A stretch of 64,000 bases of DNA, taken from Thauera sp. GTDB lineage: Bacteria; Pseudomonadota; Gammaproteobacteria; Burkholderiales; Rhodocyclaceae. The notes under the pieces are model-generated. The model saw nothing but the letters and a program-made list of their open reading frames with translations. It was not told the origin of the DNA and ran no database searches. The position numbers and the translations under genes were made by a program. This document shows, piece by piece, positions 17,726-26,064 of this stretch. The DNA is taken from contig JACKMB010000002.1 of NCBI GenBank assembly GCA_024235615.1, positions 186,001 through 250,000 on the forward strand, written 5' to 3'. The stretch's first letter is position 1, and every line of letters begins with the position of its first letter.

Positions 17726-17799
17726 GATGCCGCTCCGCAGTTGTTCGCGCGGGGCGCGGGAGCGGGCTGCCGGCCCGCCAGGGGGATGACGAACATCAT
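17722..17799 (-). CDS. Possible 25-residue leader peptide coupled to the acyl-CoA ligase
   Basis: A short frame (MMFVIPLAGRQPAPAPRANN to GAAS) starts at 17799, eight bases after a strong GAGGAGA sequence. Its stop TGA overlaps the ligase ATG (ATGA). The Shine-Dalgarno sequence is better than that of the ligase itself, so translation of the leader could deliver ribosomes to the ligase. No similarity to a known peptide is recognised. Confidence 0.4.
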   Translation of the reverse strand: MMFVIPLAGRQPAPAPRANNCGAAS

Positions 17800-17822
17800 C
17801 GTGGTGTCTCCTCGACCGGATT

Positions 17823-17899
17823 CCCCTTAAGGGGCGGAATTTATTGTTTTGTTGGGTTCATTAAATTCCTCGCGGCGATGCTGCACAATACAAATGAAC
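17823..17899. promoter_or_regulatory. Divergent control region between ligase and LysR genes
   Basis: This AT-rich stretch sits in the 214-base gap. It contains a perfect palindrome CCCCTTAAGGGG (17823-17834), and 7-base inverted repeats GTTCATT (17856-17862) and AATGAAC (17893-17899). Divergent LysR arrangements normally share such a region. The actual LysR box cannot be fixed from this single example. Confidence 0.4.
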
Positions 17900-17939
17900 G
17901 GATTACCTTTATCGACGCTATCAATAACCCTCGACCTGC

Positions 17940-18878
17940 ATGAGCCTGCGTGACTTCGACCTGAACCTGCTGCGGATCCTGCTCGCGGTGTACGAGGCCG
18001 GCAGCGTGAGCCGCGCGGCGCAGGCCCTTGGACTGAGCCAGCCGACGGTGAGCAGCGCGCTCGGTCGCCTGCGTCGTGCGCTCGGCGAGCCGCTGTTCAT
18101 CAAGACCGCGTCGGGCGTCACGCCCACCGCGCGCACGCATGCGCTGGCGAGCAGCGCGCGGGCGATGCTCGCCCGGCTGGAGGCGGATTTCTTCGTCGCC
18201 GACCGCTTCGATCCGGCGAGGTACGAGGGCAACCTCACCGTCGCGCTCTCCGACGTGGGCGAGATGGTCTTCCTGCCGCGCATCCTCGACAGCGTGCGCC
18301 GGATCGCGCCGCTGGCGATGCTCGATTCGGTGACGCTCGCGCCGGGGGAGCTGATGCGCGCGATGGAGGATGGCGAGGTCGATCTGGCGATCGGCTATCA
18401 CCCCGACCTGGATGCGGCCGGCTTCTACCGCGAGAAGCTGCTCAGCCATCGCTTCGTGTGCCTGTTGCGCGCCGATCACCCGGTGCAGGATCACCAGCTC
18501 TCCCTCGAGTGCTTCCTGTCGCTCGAGCACGCCGCGGTGCGCGCCAAGGGGCGCAGCCAGGAGATCTTCGAGAAATACCTCGAGCGCCTGCGCATCCAGC
18601 GCCGCATCGTGCTGCGAACTCCCCACTTCATGAGCCTGCCCGGCATCATCGGGCGCTCGGACCTGGTGGTGACCCTGCCGCATGCGATCGGCCAGTACTT
18701 CACGCGCGTGGGCGAGCGGGTGCGCATGGCCGAGCCCCCGCTGGCGATCCCGCGCATCGAGCTCTTCCAGCACTGGCACCGGGGCTTCCACCACGATCCG
18801 CGCAACCGCTGGCTGCGCACGCTGGTCGCGGGCCTGTTCTCGGAGGAGCAGGACGAGTGGCCGTATCCCTTCGCCTGA
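17940..18878 (+). CDS. LysR-family transcriptional regulator
   Basis: A 312-residue protein with the LysR helix-turn-helix at residues 1-65 (MSLRDFDLNLLRILLAVYEA, then SRAAQALGLSQPTVSSALGR) and a two-lobed effector-binding domain after it. The DFDLNLL start and the short spacer place it in the NodD/NahR/LinR-like group, which often senses aromatic compounds. It is divergent from the acyl-CoA ligase, which it most likely activates in response to an acid substrate or its CoA ester. Effector unknown. Confidence 0.92.
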   Translation: MSLRDFDLNLLRILLAVYEAGSVSRAAQALGLSQPTVSSALGRLRRALGEPLFIKTASGVTPTARTHALASSARAMLARLEADFFVADRFDPARYEGNLTVALSDVGEMVFLPRILDSVRRIAPLAMLDSVTLAPGELMRAMEDGEVDLAIGYHPDLDAAGFYREKLLSHRFVCLLRADHPVQDHQLSLECFLSLEHAAVRAKGRSQEIFEKYLERLRIQRRIVLRTPHFMSLPGIIGRSDLVVTLPHAIGQYFTRVGERVRMAEPPLAIPRIELFQHWHRGFHHDPRNRWLRTLVAGLFSEEQDEWPYPFA

Positions 18879-18959
18879 ACTGCCCGGGGAGGGCGGCGCA
18901 GGGGAGCAGGGGGAAGGTTTGCAGGCGGCTCTGACGGCGGTTCGGGGCCGGGCGAGTGT

Positions 18960-19568
18960 TCAGTCGGTGCGCCGGCGCGCGTCGCTCAGCGGCATGACGT
19001 CGGGGGCCTCGAAGCGCGGGCGCTCGCGGTCGCCTTCGCGCAGCGGGTCGCAGGGCTTGAGGGTGGCGAGGCTGCGGCGGGCGAGGTTCTGGTAGCACTC
19101 GGTGCCGATCACCTTCCATTTGCGCTCCTGTTCGGTGAGTTCGCGCAGGACCTTGGCGGGTACGCCCGCGACGAGCACGCCGGGTGGGATCTTCATTTCC
19201 GCCTTCACGAAGGCGGCCGCCGCAACAATGCTGCCTTCGCCCACCTCCGCGTGGTCCATCACCACCGCATTCATGCCGATGAGCGCGTTGCGGCCGACCC
19301 GGCAGGCGTGCAGCACCGCGGCGTGGCCGACGTGGCCGTTGGCCTCGACCACGGTATCGATGCCCGGAAAGCTGTGCAGCACGCAGCAGTCCTGCACGTT
19401 GCTGCCCTCCTCGAGCACGATGCGGCCGAAGTCGCCGCGCAGCGAGGCGAGCGGGGCGACGTAGCAGCCGGCGCCGACGAACACGTCGCCGATCAGCACG
19501 GCATCGGGGTGGACATAGGCGGTGGGATGGACGACCGGGCGGACGCCGTCGATTTCGTAGCAGGGCAT
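18960..19568 (-). CDS. paaY: PaaY-type hexapeptide-repeat thioesterase
   Basis: A 202-residue left-handed beta-helix protein of the gamma-carbonic-anhydrase-like group. It follows PaaY closely along its length: YEIDGVRPVVHPTAYVHPDA, LRGDFGRIVLEEGSNVQD, GHVGHAAVLHACRVGRNALI, GMNAVVMDHAEVGEGSIVAA and LRELTEQERKWK. In E. coli PaaY hydrolyses dead-end CoA thioesters formed in aerobic phenylacetate degradation. The start at 19568 is preceded by CGGAG, and its second residues match PaaY starts. It is divergent from the TetR regulator at 19897. No other aerobic paa gene is in the window, so the rest of the pathway must be elsewhere. Confidence 0.88.
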   Translation of the reverse strand: MPCYEIDGVRPVVHPTAYVHPDAVLIGDVFVGAGCYVAPLASLRGDFGRIVLEEGSNVQDCCVLHSFPGIDTVVEANGHVGHAAVLHACRVGRNALIGMNAVVMDHAEVGEGSIVAAAAFVKAEMKIPPGVLVAGVPAKVLRELTEQERKWKVIGTECYQNLARRSLATLKPCDPLREGDRERPRFEAPDVMPLSDARRRTD

Positions 19569-19896
19569 GGATTGGCTCCGGTTGGATGAGAAGCGTGCCG
19601 CGAGGACAGTATCATGCCCGTGCGCGACGGGCGTGGACGTTCGCGTCGACGGGCAGCATGCAGGTCGAGGGCAGGTCTCGGCTGCGCCATGCGGCGACCG
19701 GGGAGGGCACGGCACGCAAGCGGGGTTGCAAAAAGATCGCTTTTGTCTTGATATGGCGCAAGATCGCTATTGATCGACTGATCGGTCGGACTTGTTGCCG
19801 GGCACAATCCGGCTGCCGGCGATCGAGCGGAAAAACCGGCCCGCATGTGTGCGCTCGAGCACCACGGAGCGGCCGCAGCAAAGGACGAACTACCCG
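19569..19896. other. Intergenic region between paaY and the TetR gene
   Basis: A gap of 328 bases holding divergent promoters and one clear dyad (19775-19788). The stretch around 19735-19775 is AT-rich relative to its surroundings and is the likely promoter of the TetR gene. No additional coding frame is convincing. Confidence 0.5.
19775..19788. promoter_or_regulatory. Candidate PaaR operator
   Basis: CGACTGATCGGTCG is a 14-base palindrome with one mismatched pair, placed 109 bases before the TetR start and 207 bases before the paaY start. TetR-type phenylacetate regulators of betaproteobacteria bind palindromes with GACCG/CGGTC-like arms; that comparison is from memory and needs checking. 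Confidence 0.5.
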
Positions 19897-20559
19897 ATGG
19901 CCAGAGGCAAGGCCCCGACCTTCCAGGTGCAGCGCGCGACGATCCTCGATGCTGCCGCAGGGCTTTTCGCGGCGCGGGGCTTCCACCACGCGTCGATGGC
20001 GGAGATCGCGCGCGAATGCGGCGTTTCCAAGGCGCTGCTGTACCACTACTACCGCGACAAGGAACACATCCTCTACGACATCGCCGCAGGCCACGTCGAG
20101 GAACTGCTTGCGATCGTGGCGGAGGTCGAGGCCGCGGCGGCGGCGCCGCGTGAGCGCCTGGAACGCCTGATCCTGCGCTTCATGCAGGCCTACGAGGGCG
20201 GGCGACGGCAGCACGTCGTGCTCATCCAGGACGTCAAGTTCCTCAGTCCCGAGCAGCGTGCGCGCATCCACGAGCAGGAGCGCCGGGTGGTGCGCGCCTT
20301 CGCGCTCACGATCGAGGCGGTCGAGCCCGGCCTGCGCGGCGTGGCCCTCGACAAGGCGGTCGCGATGGTGTTGTTCGGGATGATGAACTGGACCTTCACC
20401 TGGCTGCGCCCCGAGGGGACGCTGTCCTACGAGGCCCTGGCAAGAGTGGTGGCGCGGGTCTTCGTGCGCGGCATCGCGGGCCTTGCGACGGAGGCGGTGC
20501 AGGCACCGGCGGGAGGATCGGAGGCCGCGCTGCCGCGAGGTGTGTGCGAGCGCTCGTGA
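19897..20559 (+). CDS. paaR: TetR-family regulator, PaaR-like
   Basis: A 220-residue protein with a TetR helix-turn-helix (residues 10-56; ILDAAAGLFAARGFHHASMA, then CGVSKALLYHYYRDKEHILY) and an alpha-helical ligand domain. The start at 19897 follows AAAGGAC. Its divergent position to paaY and the dyad between them suggest it is the phenylacetyl-CoA-responsive repressor PaaR of beta-proteobacteria. The TetR family is certain; the PaaR identity is inferred from context and could instead be another acyl-CoA-sensing TetR. Confidence 0.8.
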   Translation: MARGKAPTFQVQRATILDAAAGLFAARGFHHASMAEIARECGVSKALLYHYYRDKEHILYDIAAGHVEELLAIVAEVEAAAAAPRERLERLILRFMQAYEGGRRQHVVLIQDVKFLSPEQRARIHEQERRVVRAFALTIEAVEPGLRGVALDKAVAMVLFGMMNWTFTWLRPEGTLSYEALARVVARVFVRGIAGLATEAVQAPAGGSEAALPRGVCERS

Positions 20560-20605
20560 TGCCCGGCGCGCGCGTATCCGAGCCCGCGCATCGGCGTGTC
20601 GCTTG

Positions 20606-20621
20606 TTGACGTTTACGTTAG
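20606..20621. promoter_or_regulatory. MerR-type dyad upstream of the MerR gene
   Basis: TTGACGTTTACGTTAG is an imperfect dyad (TTGACGT-NN-ACGTTAR) 124 bases before the MerR start. An almost identical site lies upstream of rnfA at 26699-26714. The pair suggests autoregulation plus control of the rnf operon. Confidence 0.65.
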
Positions 20622-20744
20622 CGGAGCTTCTGTGCAATCATCCGTGTCGTCTCGGGATGGATTGCATGCGTGGCATGCGTACGTCGCGTCGTGCGAGCGG
20701 CGCGAGAGCGATGCAGGAGCAGGCATCGCGACACGGAGAATGAA

Positions 20745-21203
20745 ATGGATGAAGAAATCGCCGGAAAGGCAGTGCGGATGCGCGAATCGGCGAATGCGAC
20801 GACGTATACGATATCCGATCTCGCCAAGGAATTCGACATCACGACCCGGGCGATCCGCTATTACGAGGACCAGGGCCTGATCAGCCCGGCCCGTCGCGGC
20901 AGCCGGCGCATCTACAGCCGCCGCGACCGCGTGCGGCTGAGCCTGATCCTGCGCGGCAAGCGGCTGGGTTTCTCGCTGCAGGAGACGCGCGAGCTCTTCG
21001 ATCTCTATGACAACGCACCGGGCGAGCAGGCACAGATGTCGCACTTCATGGAACTGCTGGGTGCGCGCAGGGCGATGCTCGAGCGCCAGATGGAAGACAT
21101 CCGCGCCATCCTCGACGAGATCGACGCGGCCGAGAAGGAGGCGCGGCGCTCGATCGCCGCGCGCACGCTCGAGCCGATCCCGGCGATGAGTCCGAGCGCC
21201 TGA
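20745..21203 (+). CDS. MerR-family regulator, LiuR-like
   Basis: A 152-residue regulator with an N-terminal winged helix-turn-helix (TYTISDLAKEFDITTRAIRY at about residues 18-37, then GSRRIYSRRDRVRLSLILRG) and a C-terminal coiled coil (about 95-140). It lacks the cysteines of metal-sensing MerR proteins. It is closest to LiuR/AcuR-type regulators of branched-chain or acyl-CoA catabolism. The start at 20745 follows GGAGA. It is convergent with rnfH, and matching dyads upstream of this gene and of rnfA link it to the Rnf operon. Confidence 0.88.
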   Translation: MDEEIAGKAVRMRESANATTYTISDLAKEFDITTRAIRYYEDQGLISPARRGSRRIYSRRDRVRLSLILRGKRLGFSLQETRELFDLYDNAPGEQAQMSHFMELLGARRAMLERQMEDIRAILDEIDAAEKEARRSIAARTLEPIPAMSPSA

Positions 21204-21269
21204 GCGGGCGCAGCCGGGGCAAGGGACGGCCTCCCTGGCGGAAGCCCCTCTGCCGCGGGCGCGCCGAGT

Positions 21270-21566
21270 TCAGCCCTCTTCCGCTCCGTCTCCGTCCCCC
21301 GCTTCGGCGCGCTTGCGGCGCGGCGCGGTCTTCGGATCGATCACGATCGGCTGGTAGATCTCCACCCGGTCGCCTTCGGCGAGCACAGTGTCGAGCGGCT
21401 TGATCTTGCCGAAGACCCCCACCTTGTTGCGCGTCAGGTCGATGTCCTCGTAGCGCCCGAGGATCCCCGAGCGCTCGATCGCCGCGCGCAGCGTGCAGCC
21501 TTCTTCGACGTCGAGGCGCACCCACGCCGGCTTCTCGGGATGCGCGTAGCTGACACTGATCTTCAT
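21270..21566 (-). CDS. rnfH: RnfH family protein
   Basis: A 98-residue ubiquitin-fold protein of the RnfH/UPF0125 family: MKISVSYAHPEKPAWVRLDV, IERSGILGRYEDIDL, KVGVFGKIKPLDTVL and GDRVEIYQPIVIDPK. It is the last gene of the rnf operon, 52 bases after rnfE. Its role in Rnf assembly or activity is not established. The acidic tail is variable. Confidence 0.93.
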   Translation of the reverse strand: MKISVSYAHPEKPAWVRLDVEEGCTLRAAIERSGILGRYEDIDLTRNKVGVFGKIKPLDTVLAEGDRVEIYQPIVIDPKTAPRRKRAEAGDGDGAEEG

Positions 21567-21618
21567 TCGTCCTCTCTCCCTGGCTGTCCATGCATGGGCT
21601 TCGGCGATTCCGCCCGGC

Positions 21619-22293
21619 TCAGGTGCCCGCCGTCATCGCGGCGCCCGCGCCCTCGCTGCGCGCCCGGGCGCGGGCGAGCATGCGCTGGCGGGCAGCGACG
21701 AGGAAGCCGAGGGCGAGGAAGCCGCCCGGCGGCAGGATCATCAGCAGCACGCCGCGGTAGCCGTCGAGCCGCAGCTCGAGGAAGGCGAAGTGCTCTCCGA
21801 GCAGCATCGAGGCGTCGGCGAACAGCGTGCCCTGGCCGATCGCCTCGCGCACGCCGCCCAGCACCATCAGGGCGAGGGTGAAGCCCACCCCCATCATCAG
21901 GCCGTCGAGGGCCGCCATGCCCGGGGCGCGCTTGGACGCGAAGGACTCGGCGCGACCCATGATGGCGCAATTGACCACGATCAGCGGGATGAACAGGCCG
22001 AGCACCTTGTGCAGCTCGTGCAGCCAGGCGTTCATCGTCATGTCGACCAGGGTCACCACGGTGGACATCAGCAGCACGTAGATCGCGATCCGCACCTCGC
22101 GCGCGATCACGTTGCGAAACAGCGAGACCAGCACGCCCGAGCACACCAGCACGACCGTGGTGGCCAGGCCCATGCCGAGCCCGTTGGTCGCGCTGCCGGT
22201 GGTGGCCAGGGTCGGGCACATGCCCAGCATCTGCGCGAAGACCACGTTGTTGTCCCACAGGCCGTCGCGGACGACCCTGCGCACCTCGCTCAT
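21619..22293 (-). CDS. rnfE: Rnf electron transport complex subunit E
   Basis: A 224-residue six-helix membrane protein of the RnfE/NqrD family: [36 protein letters not shown] and VNCAIMGRAESFASK. The cysteine in MLGMCPTL and the one in VNCAIMGR are the conserved membrane [2Fe-2S] ligand positions shared with RnfA. It overlaps rnfG by four bases. Rnf couples ferredoxin:NAD+ electron transfer to ion movement; in a denitrifier it may run in reverse to reduce ferredoxin. Confidence 0.96.
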   Translation of the reverse strand: MSEVRRVVRDGLWDNNVVFAQMLGMCPTLATTGSATNGLGMGLATTVVLVCSGVLVSLFRNVIAREVRIAIYVLLMSTVVTLVDMTMNAWLHELHKVLGLFIPLIVVNCAIMGRAESFASKRAPGMAALDGLMMGVGFTLALMVLGGVREAIGQGTLFADASMLLGEHFAFLELRLDGYRGVLLMILPPGGFLALGFLVAARQRMLARARARSEGAGAAMTAGT

Positions 22294-22940
22294 GTCGGGC
22301 TCCCCGGTTGTGCCGCCGCGGCTGCGGCGCCGGCCGGCGCGGCGAGCAGGTGCTCGCGGTGCGCGGCGAAGAACTTCAGGCTGGCGTGGACCGCCCCCAC
22401 CACCGCGCGCGGGGTGATGGTGGCGCCGGCGAACTGGTCGAACTCGCCGCCGTCCTTGCGCACCCCCCAGCGCGTGCCGGTGTCGAGCCCGCGGCCGTCG
22501 AAGCCGCGGATCCAGTCGGACTTGCGCACGTCGATCTTGTCGCCCAGGCCCGGCGTCTCGCTGTGCGAGAGCACGCGCACGCTGGCGATGCGCCCGTCGC
22601 GACCGATGCCGACGGTGAGCGTGATCGGCCCGCCGTAGCCGGCCTCGCTCACCCAGTTGAAGGCGACGCCGTTGACCTCGGCCGCCATGCGTGCGCGATA
22701 CACCGTGACGCTGCGGCCCGCGTCCTCGACCGCGATCGTGTCCTCGGCCGGATTGTTGTCGTGGGGCACGGCGGAGAGGGTCTGGTCGAGGGCGTGGCGC
22801 AGGTCATCGGCCTGGCGCTGGCGGATCTCCTCGCGGGTGGCGAGGTCGCCGGCGCCGAGCATCGCGCTGCAGCCGAGGGCGAAGGCTCCCAGCAGCAGCC
22901 CGGGGCGCCGGCGCAGGCCGGCGGCAAGGGTCGAGCTCAT
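22290..22940 (-). CDS. rnfG: Rnf electron transport complex subunit G
   Basis: A 216-residue protein with one N-terminal membrane helix and an FMN-binding domain. The covalent flavin site is the threonine in EFDQFAGATITPRAVV. SHSETPGLGDKID is the usual RnfG/NqrC block. The start at 22940 overlaps the rnfD stop (ATGA) and the end overlaps rnfE. The C-terminal tail is alanine-rich and not conserved. Confidence 0.95.
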   Translation of the reverse strand: MSSTLAAGLRRRPGLLLGAFALGCSAMLGAGDLATREEIRQRQADDLRHALDQTLSAVPHDNNPAEDTIAVEDAGRSVTVYRARMAAEVNGVAFNWVSEAGYGGPITLTVGIGRDGRIASVRVLSHSETPGLGDKIDVRKSDWIRGFDGRGLDTGTRWGVRKDGGEFDQFAGATITPRAVVGAVHASLKFFAAHREHLLAAPAGAAAAAAQPGSPT

Positions 22941-24010
22941 CGGCCGTCCTCCTTCGGGGCCAGGGGGAGGGGGGCGCCCGTACGCAGGCGGCCATAACGG
23001 CGCGGACGCACGAGGCGATCGATCAGCGGCGTCGCCGCGTTCATCAGCAGCACGGCGAAGGCCACGCCCTCGGGGTAGCCGCCCCAGGTGCGGATCACAT
23101 AGATCAGCGCGCCGATGCCGGCGCCGAAGATCGCGCGTCCGAGCGGGGTGACCGGTGCGCCCACCGGGTCGGTGGCGATGAAGAAGGCGCACATCATCGC
23201 GCTGCCGCCGAGCAGGTGGAGCAGCGGCCCCGGGTAGTGCGCGGGGTCGATCTGGTTGAACAGCGCGGCGAGCACGGCGAGGGTGCCGAGCAGGGCGGCG
23301 GGGATCTGCCAGGGCACGATGCGGCGGGCGACCAGCAGCGCGCCGCCGGCGAGGAGCGCGAGCGCGGAGGTCTCGCCCAAGCTGCCCGGCACCGTGCCGA
23401 GCGCGAGCGCGAGCAGCGCCTCGCCGGCGGCGAAGTCGCCGCCGAGCTTGAGCGGGGCGAGCGCGGTCGCCGAGCTCACCGCGTCCGGCAGGGGACCGCC
23501 GCCGAAGGTGATCGCGAGGCCTTCCACGAGGCCAGGGGAAGCGGCCGAGAACAGCGGCTGCGGCGCCACCCAGGCGGTCATCTCGAGCGGGAAGGACACC
23601 AGCAGGGCGACCCGCGCCAGCATCGCCGGGTTGAGCACGTTCTGGCCCAGGCCGCCGAAGACCTGCTTGCCGACCACGATCGCAAAGACACCGCCGAGCA
23701 GCGCCAGCCACCACGGCGCCCACGGCGGCAGGCAGAGCGCGAGGATGAGCCCGGTGACCACCGCCGAGCCGTCGGCGAGCGTATGGCCTACCGGCCTGCG
23801 CCCGATCGCCAGCGCGGCGGCCTCGGCGGCCACGCAGCCGGCGATCGCCAGCAGCACCGTATTGAGCGCCGGCCAGCCGAACAGCCAGACGCCGGTCGCG
23901 GTCGCCGGCAGCAGGGCGAGCAGGACCGTGCGCATGACCTGGGGGACGTTGGCGCGCCCATGCACGTGGGGTGCGGCCACCGGGGAGCGGTTCGGGGTCC
24001 ACGTCGTCAT
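22937..24010 (-). CDS. rnfD: Rnf electron transport complex subunit D
   Basis: A 357-residue membrane protein with about nine helices, of the RnfD/NqrB family. The block DAVSSATALAPLK corresponds to the covalent FMN site (threonine of S-x-A-T). GGLGQNVLNPAMLAR and FFIATDPVGAPVTPLG are family signatures. The start at 24010 overlaps rnfC by four bases. The order is the usual A-B-C-D-G-E-H. Confidence 0.95.
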   Translation of the reverse strand: MTTWTPNRSPVAAPHVHGRANVPQVMRTVLLALLPATATGVWLFGWPALNTVLLAIAGCVAAEAAALAIGRRPVGHTLADGSAVVTGLILALCLPPWAPWWLALLGGVFAIVVGKQVFGGLGQNVLNPAMLARVALLVSFPLEMTAWVAPQPLFSAASPGLVEGLAITFGGGPLPDAVSSATALAPLKLGGDFAAGEALLALALGTVPGSLGETSALALLAGGALLVARRIVPWQIPAALLGTLAVLAALFNQIDPAHYPGPLLHLLGGSAMMCAFFIATDPVGAPVTPLGRAIFGAGIGALIYVIRTWGGYPEGVAFAVLLMNAATPLIDRLVRPRRYGRLRTGAPLPLAPKEDGR

Positions 24011-25452
24011 GATTCGGTCTCTGCCTTCTCGGTCGTGCGGGCGGGGCGGCGCGCAGCCTTGGCCGCGGCTTCCGCGGCCAGCCGCAGCCGGCGCGCCTCG
24101 GCCAGCTTGCGCGTCTCCTCGGCCTTGCGTTGGGCCTCGCGGCGCGCGGCGATCTCGCCCTTGGCGTAGTTGAACAGGTGGGCCAGCGGCAGGTGCGCCG
24201 GGCACACGTAGGCACAGCAGCCGCAGGACAGGCAGTCGCCCATGCCGAGCTCGGCGGCGTCGTCGATGCGCCCGGCGCGCACGCGCGCGGCGAGTTCGAG
24301 CGGCACCAGGCCGACCGGACAGACATCGACGCAGCGCCCGCAGTGCAGGCAGGCGCGCTCGCTCGCCGCGTGGGCCTCGGCGGCGGTGAGCGCGATGATG
24401 CCGCTGGTGCCCTTGACCACCGGCGCCTCCAGTCCGGGCAGGACCTGCCCCATCATCGGCCCGCCCATCAGCACGCGGGTCGGCGTCACGGTGAAGCCGC
24501 CGCAGAACTCGACCAGGTCGGCCGCCGGCGTGCCGATCGGCACCACCACGTTGCGCGGGTTGCGGATCGCGCCGCCGCCCACGGTGACCACGCGCGACAC
24601 CAGCGGCTTGCCGAAGCGCACCGCGCGGCACACCGCGAGCGCGGTGCCGACGTTGTGCACGCTGACGCCGATCTCGGCCGACAGCTTGCCGGCGGGGATC
24701 TCGCGCCCGGTCACGGTGGTGACGAGCTGCTTCTCGGAGCCCATCGGGTAGCGCGAAGGCACGCGCAGCACGCTGATGCCGGGGTGAGCGGCGGCGGCGA
24801 CGCGCATCGCCTCGAGCGCCTCGGGCTTGTTGTCCTCGATCGCGATCACGGTGCGCTTCGCCCCGAGGCCGTTGGCGATCAGGCGCACGCCCTCGACCAC
24901 GTAGCCCGCGCCTTCGCGCATCAGGCGGTCGTCGCAGGTCAGGTAGGGCTCGCATTCGCCGCCGTTGATGATCAGCGTGTCGATCGGGTGGCGGTTGCCG
25001 GCGTCGAGCTTGACCGCCGCCGGGAAGGCCGCGCCGCCCAGGCCCACGATGCCGGCGTCGCGTACGCGCGCGGCGACCTCGGCACGGGTGAGCGAGAAGG
25101 GATCGACCGCCGGCTCGGTCTCCACCCAGCGCTCCTCGCCGTCGGGCTCGAGCGTGATCGTCTGCACCGGCAGGCCGGAAGGGTGGGGCGCCATGTGGTC
25201 GCCGATCGCGATCACCGTGCCCGAGGTGGGCGCGTGCACCGGCGCCGACACCGAGCCCTGGTGGCGGGCGAGGCGCTGGCCCTTGAGGACATGGTCGCCG
25301 ACCTTGACCTCGGGTGCGGCCGGCTCGCCGATGTGCTGCTGCAGCGGGATGTACAGGCGCTTGGGCAGCGGCAGGCGGGCGATCGGGTGGCAGGCGGTGG
25401 GATCCTTGTTGCCTTCGGGGTGGATGCCGCCGCGGAAGCGGAAGATCTTCAT
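24007..25452 (-). CDS. rnfC: Rnf electron transport complex subunit C
   Basis: The 481-residue start (MKIFRFRGGIHPEGNKDPT) matches the RnfC N-terminus; longer in-frame extensions would run into rnfB. It has an NADH/FMN-binding domain (GLGGAAFPAAVKL; GGECEPYLTCDD) and two [4Fe-4S] motifs, CLHCGRCVDVCP and CLSCGCCAYVCP. A C-terminal charged coiled coil (KGEIAARREAQRKAEE) is short, as in non-enterobacterial RnfC. It is the site where NAD(H) and flavin exchange electrons. Confidence 0.96.
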   Translation of the reverse strand: MKIFRFRGGIHPEGNKDPTACHPIARLPLPKRLYIPLQQHIGEPAAPEVKVGDHVLKGQRLARHQGSVSAPVHAPTSGTVIAIGDHMAPHPSGLPVQTITLEPDGEERWVETEPAVDPFSLTRAEVAARVRDAGIVGLGGAAFPAAVKLDAGNRHPIDTLIINGGECEPYLTCDDRLMREGAGYVVEGVRLIANGLGAKRTVIAIEDNKPEALEAMRVAAAAHPGISVLRVPSRYPMGSEKQLVTTVTGREIPAGKLSAEIGVSVHNVGTALAVCRAVRFGKPLVSRVVTVGGGAIRNPRNVVVPIGTPAADLVEFCGGFTVTPTRVLMGGPMMGQVLPGLEAPVVKGTSGIIALTAAEAHAASERACLHCGRCVDVCPVGLVPLELAARVRAGRIDDAAELGMGDCLSCGCCAYVCPAHLPLAHLFNYAKGEIAARREAQRKAEETRKLAEARRLRLAAEAAAKAARRPARTTEKAETES

Positions 25453-25487
25453 GGCGTGTGGGGTTCCGGTGTGCTTGGCGTGGGCGC

Positions 25488-26027
25488 TCAGGCGTGTCCC
25501 ACGCCCGGCTTGTGCCAGCGCCAGTTGCGCAGGGTGACCGGGATGCCCTCGAGGTCGATGCCGCCGGTGGGGCAGACCTCGGCGCAGGCGCCGCAGCCGA
25601 TGCAGGCCTCCTCGAGCACCACGTGGAGCTGCTTGGTCGCGCCCAGGATGGCGTCGGTCGGGCAGGACTTGATGCAGCGCGAGCAGCCGATGCAGTAGTC
25701 GGTGCGCACGCGCGCCAGCAGTGGGCCGCGGTCGGGCAGGTTGCCCGGGTCGAAGGTGGTGCCGAGGATCTCGGCGAGCTTCTCTGCGACGACGCGGCCG
25801 CCTGGCGGGCACAGGGTGACCGGCGCCTCGCCCTTGGACAGCGCGATCGCCGCCTGGCCGCAGCCCGGGTAGCCGCACTGGCCACACTGCGAGCCGGGGA
25901 GGGCCTCGGTGAGGCGCTCCACCACCGGGTCGGTGGTGGCGCCCAGCCACTGCGAGGCGAGACCGAGCAGCCAGCCCAGGCCCAGGCCCAGGGCGGCGAC
26001 CACCGCTACGGAGAGGATCATCGTCAT
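25488..26027 (-). CDS. rnfB: Rnf electron transport complex subunit B (ferredoxin-like)
   Basis: A 179-residue protein with an N-terminal membrane anchor, a four-cysteine Fe-S domain (SQCGQCGYPGCGQAA, then CPPGG) and two [4Fe-4S] clusters of the ferredoxin type (CIGCSRCIKSCP and CIGCGACAEVCP). It takes electrons from, or gives them to, soluble ferredoxin. It is 35 bases before rnfC and 37 after rnfA. Confidence 0.96.
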   Translation of the reverse strand: MTMILSVAVVAALGLGLGWLLGLASQWLGATTDPVVERLTEALPGSQCGQCGYPGCGQAAIALSKGEAPVTLCPPGGRVVAEKLAEILGTTFDPGNLPDRGPLLARVRTDYCIGCSRCIKSCPTDAILGATKQLHVVLEEACIGCGACAEVCPTGGIDLEGIPVTLRNWRWHKPGVGHA

Positions 26028-26064
26028 CGTCGTACTCCTTGCGTGTCCGGAGGAGAGGAAGGTT

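Noticed and set aside
16301..17830. A 509-codon plus-strand frame opposite the acyl-CoA ligase
   Set aside because: The ligase motifs on the minus strand are complete; the opposite frame has no recognisable domain.
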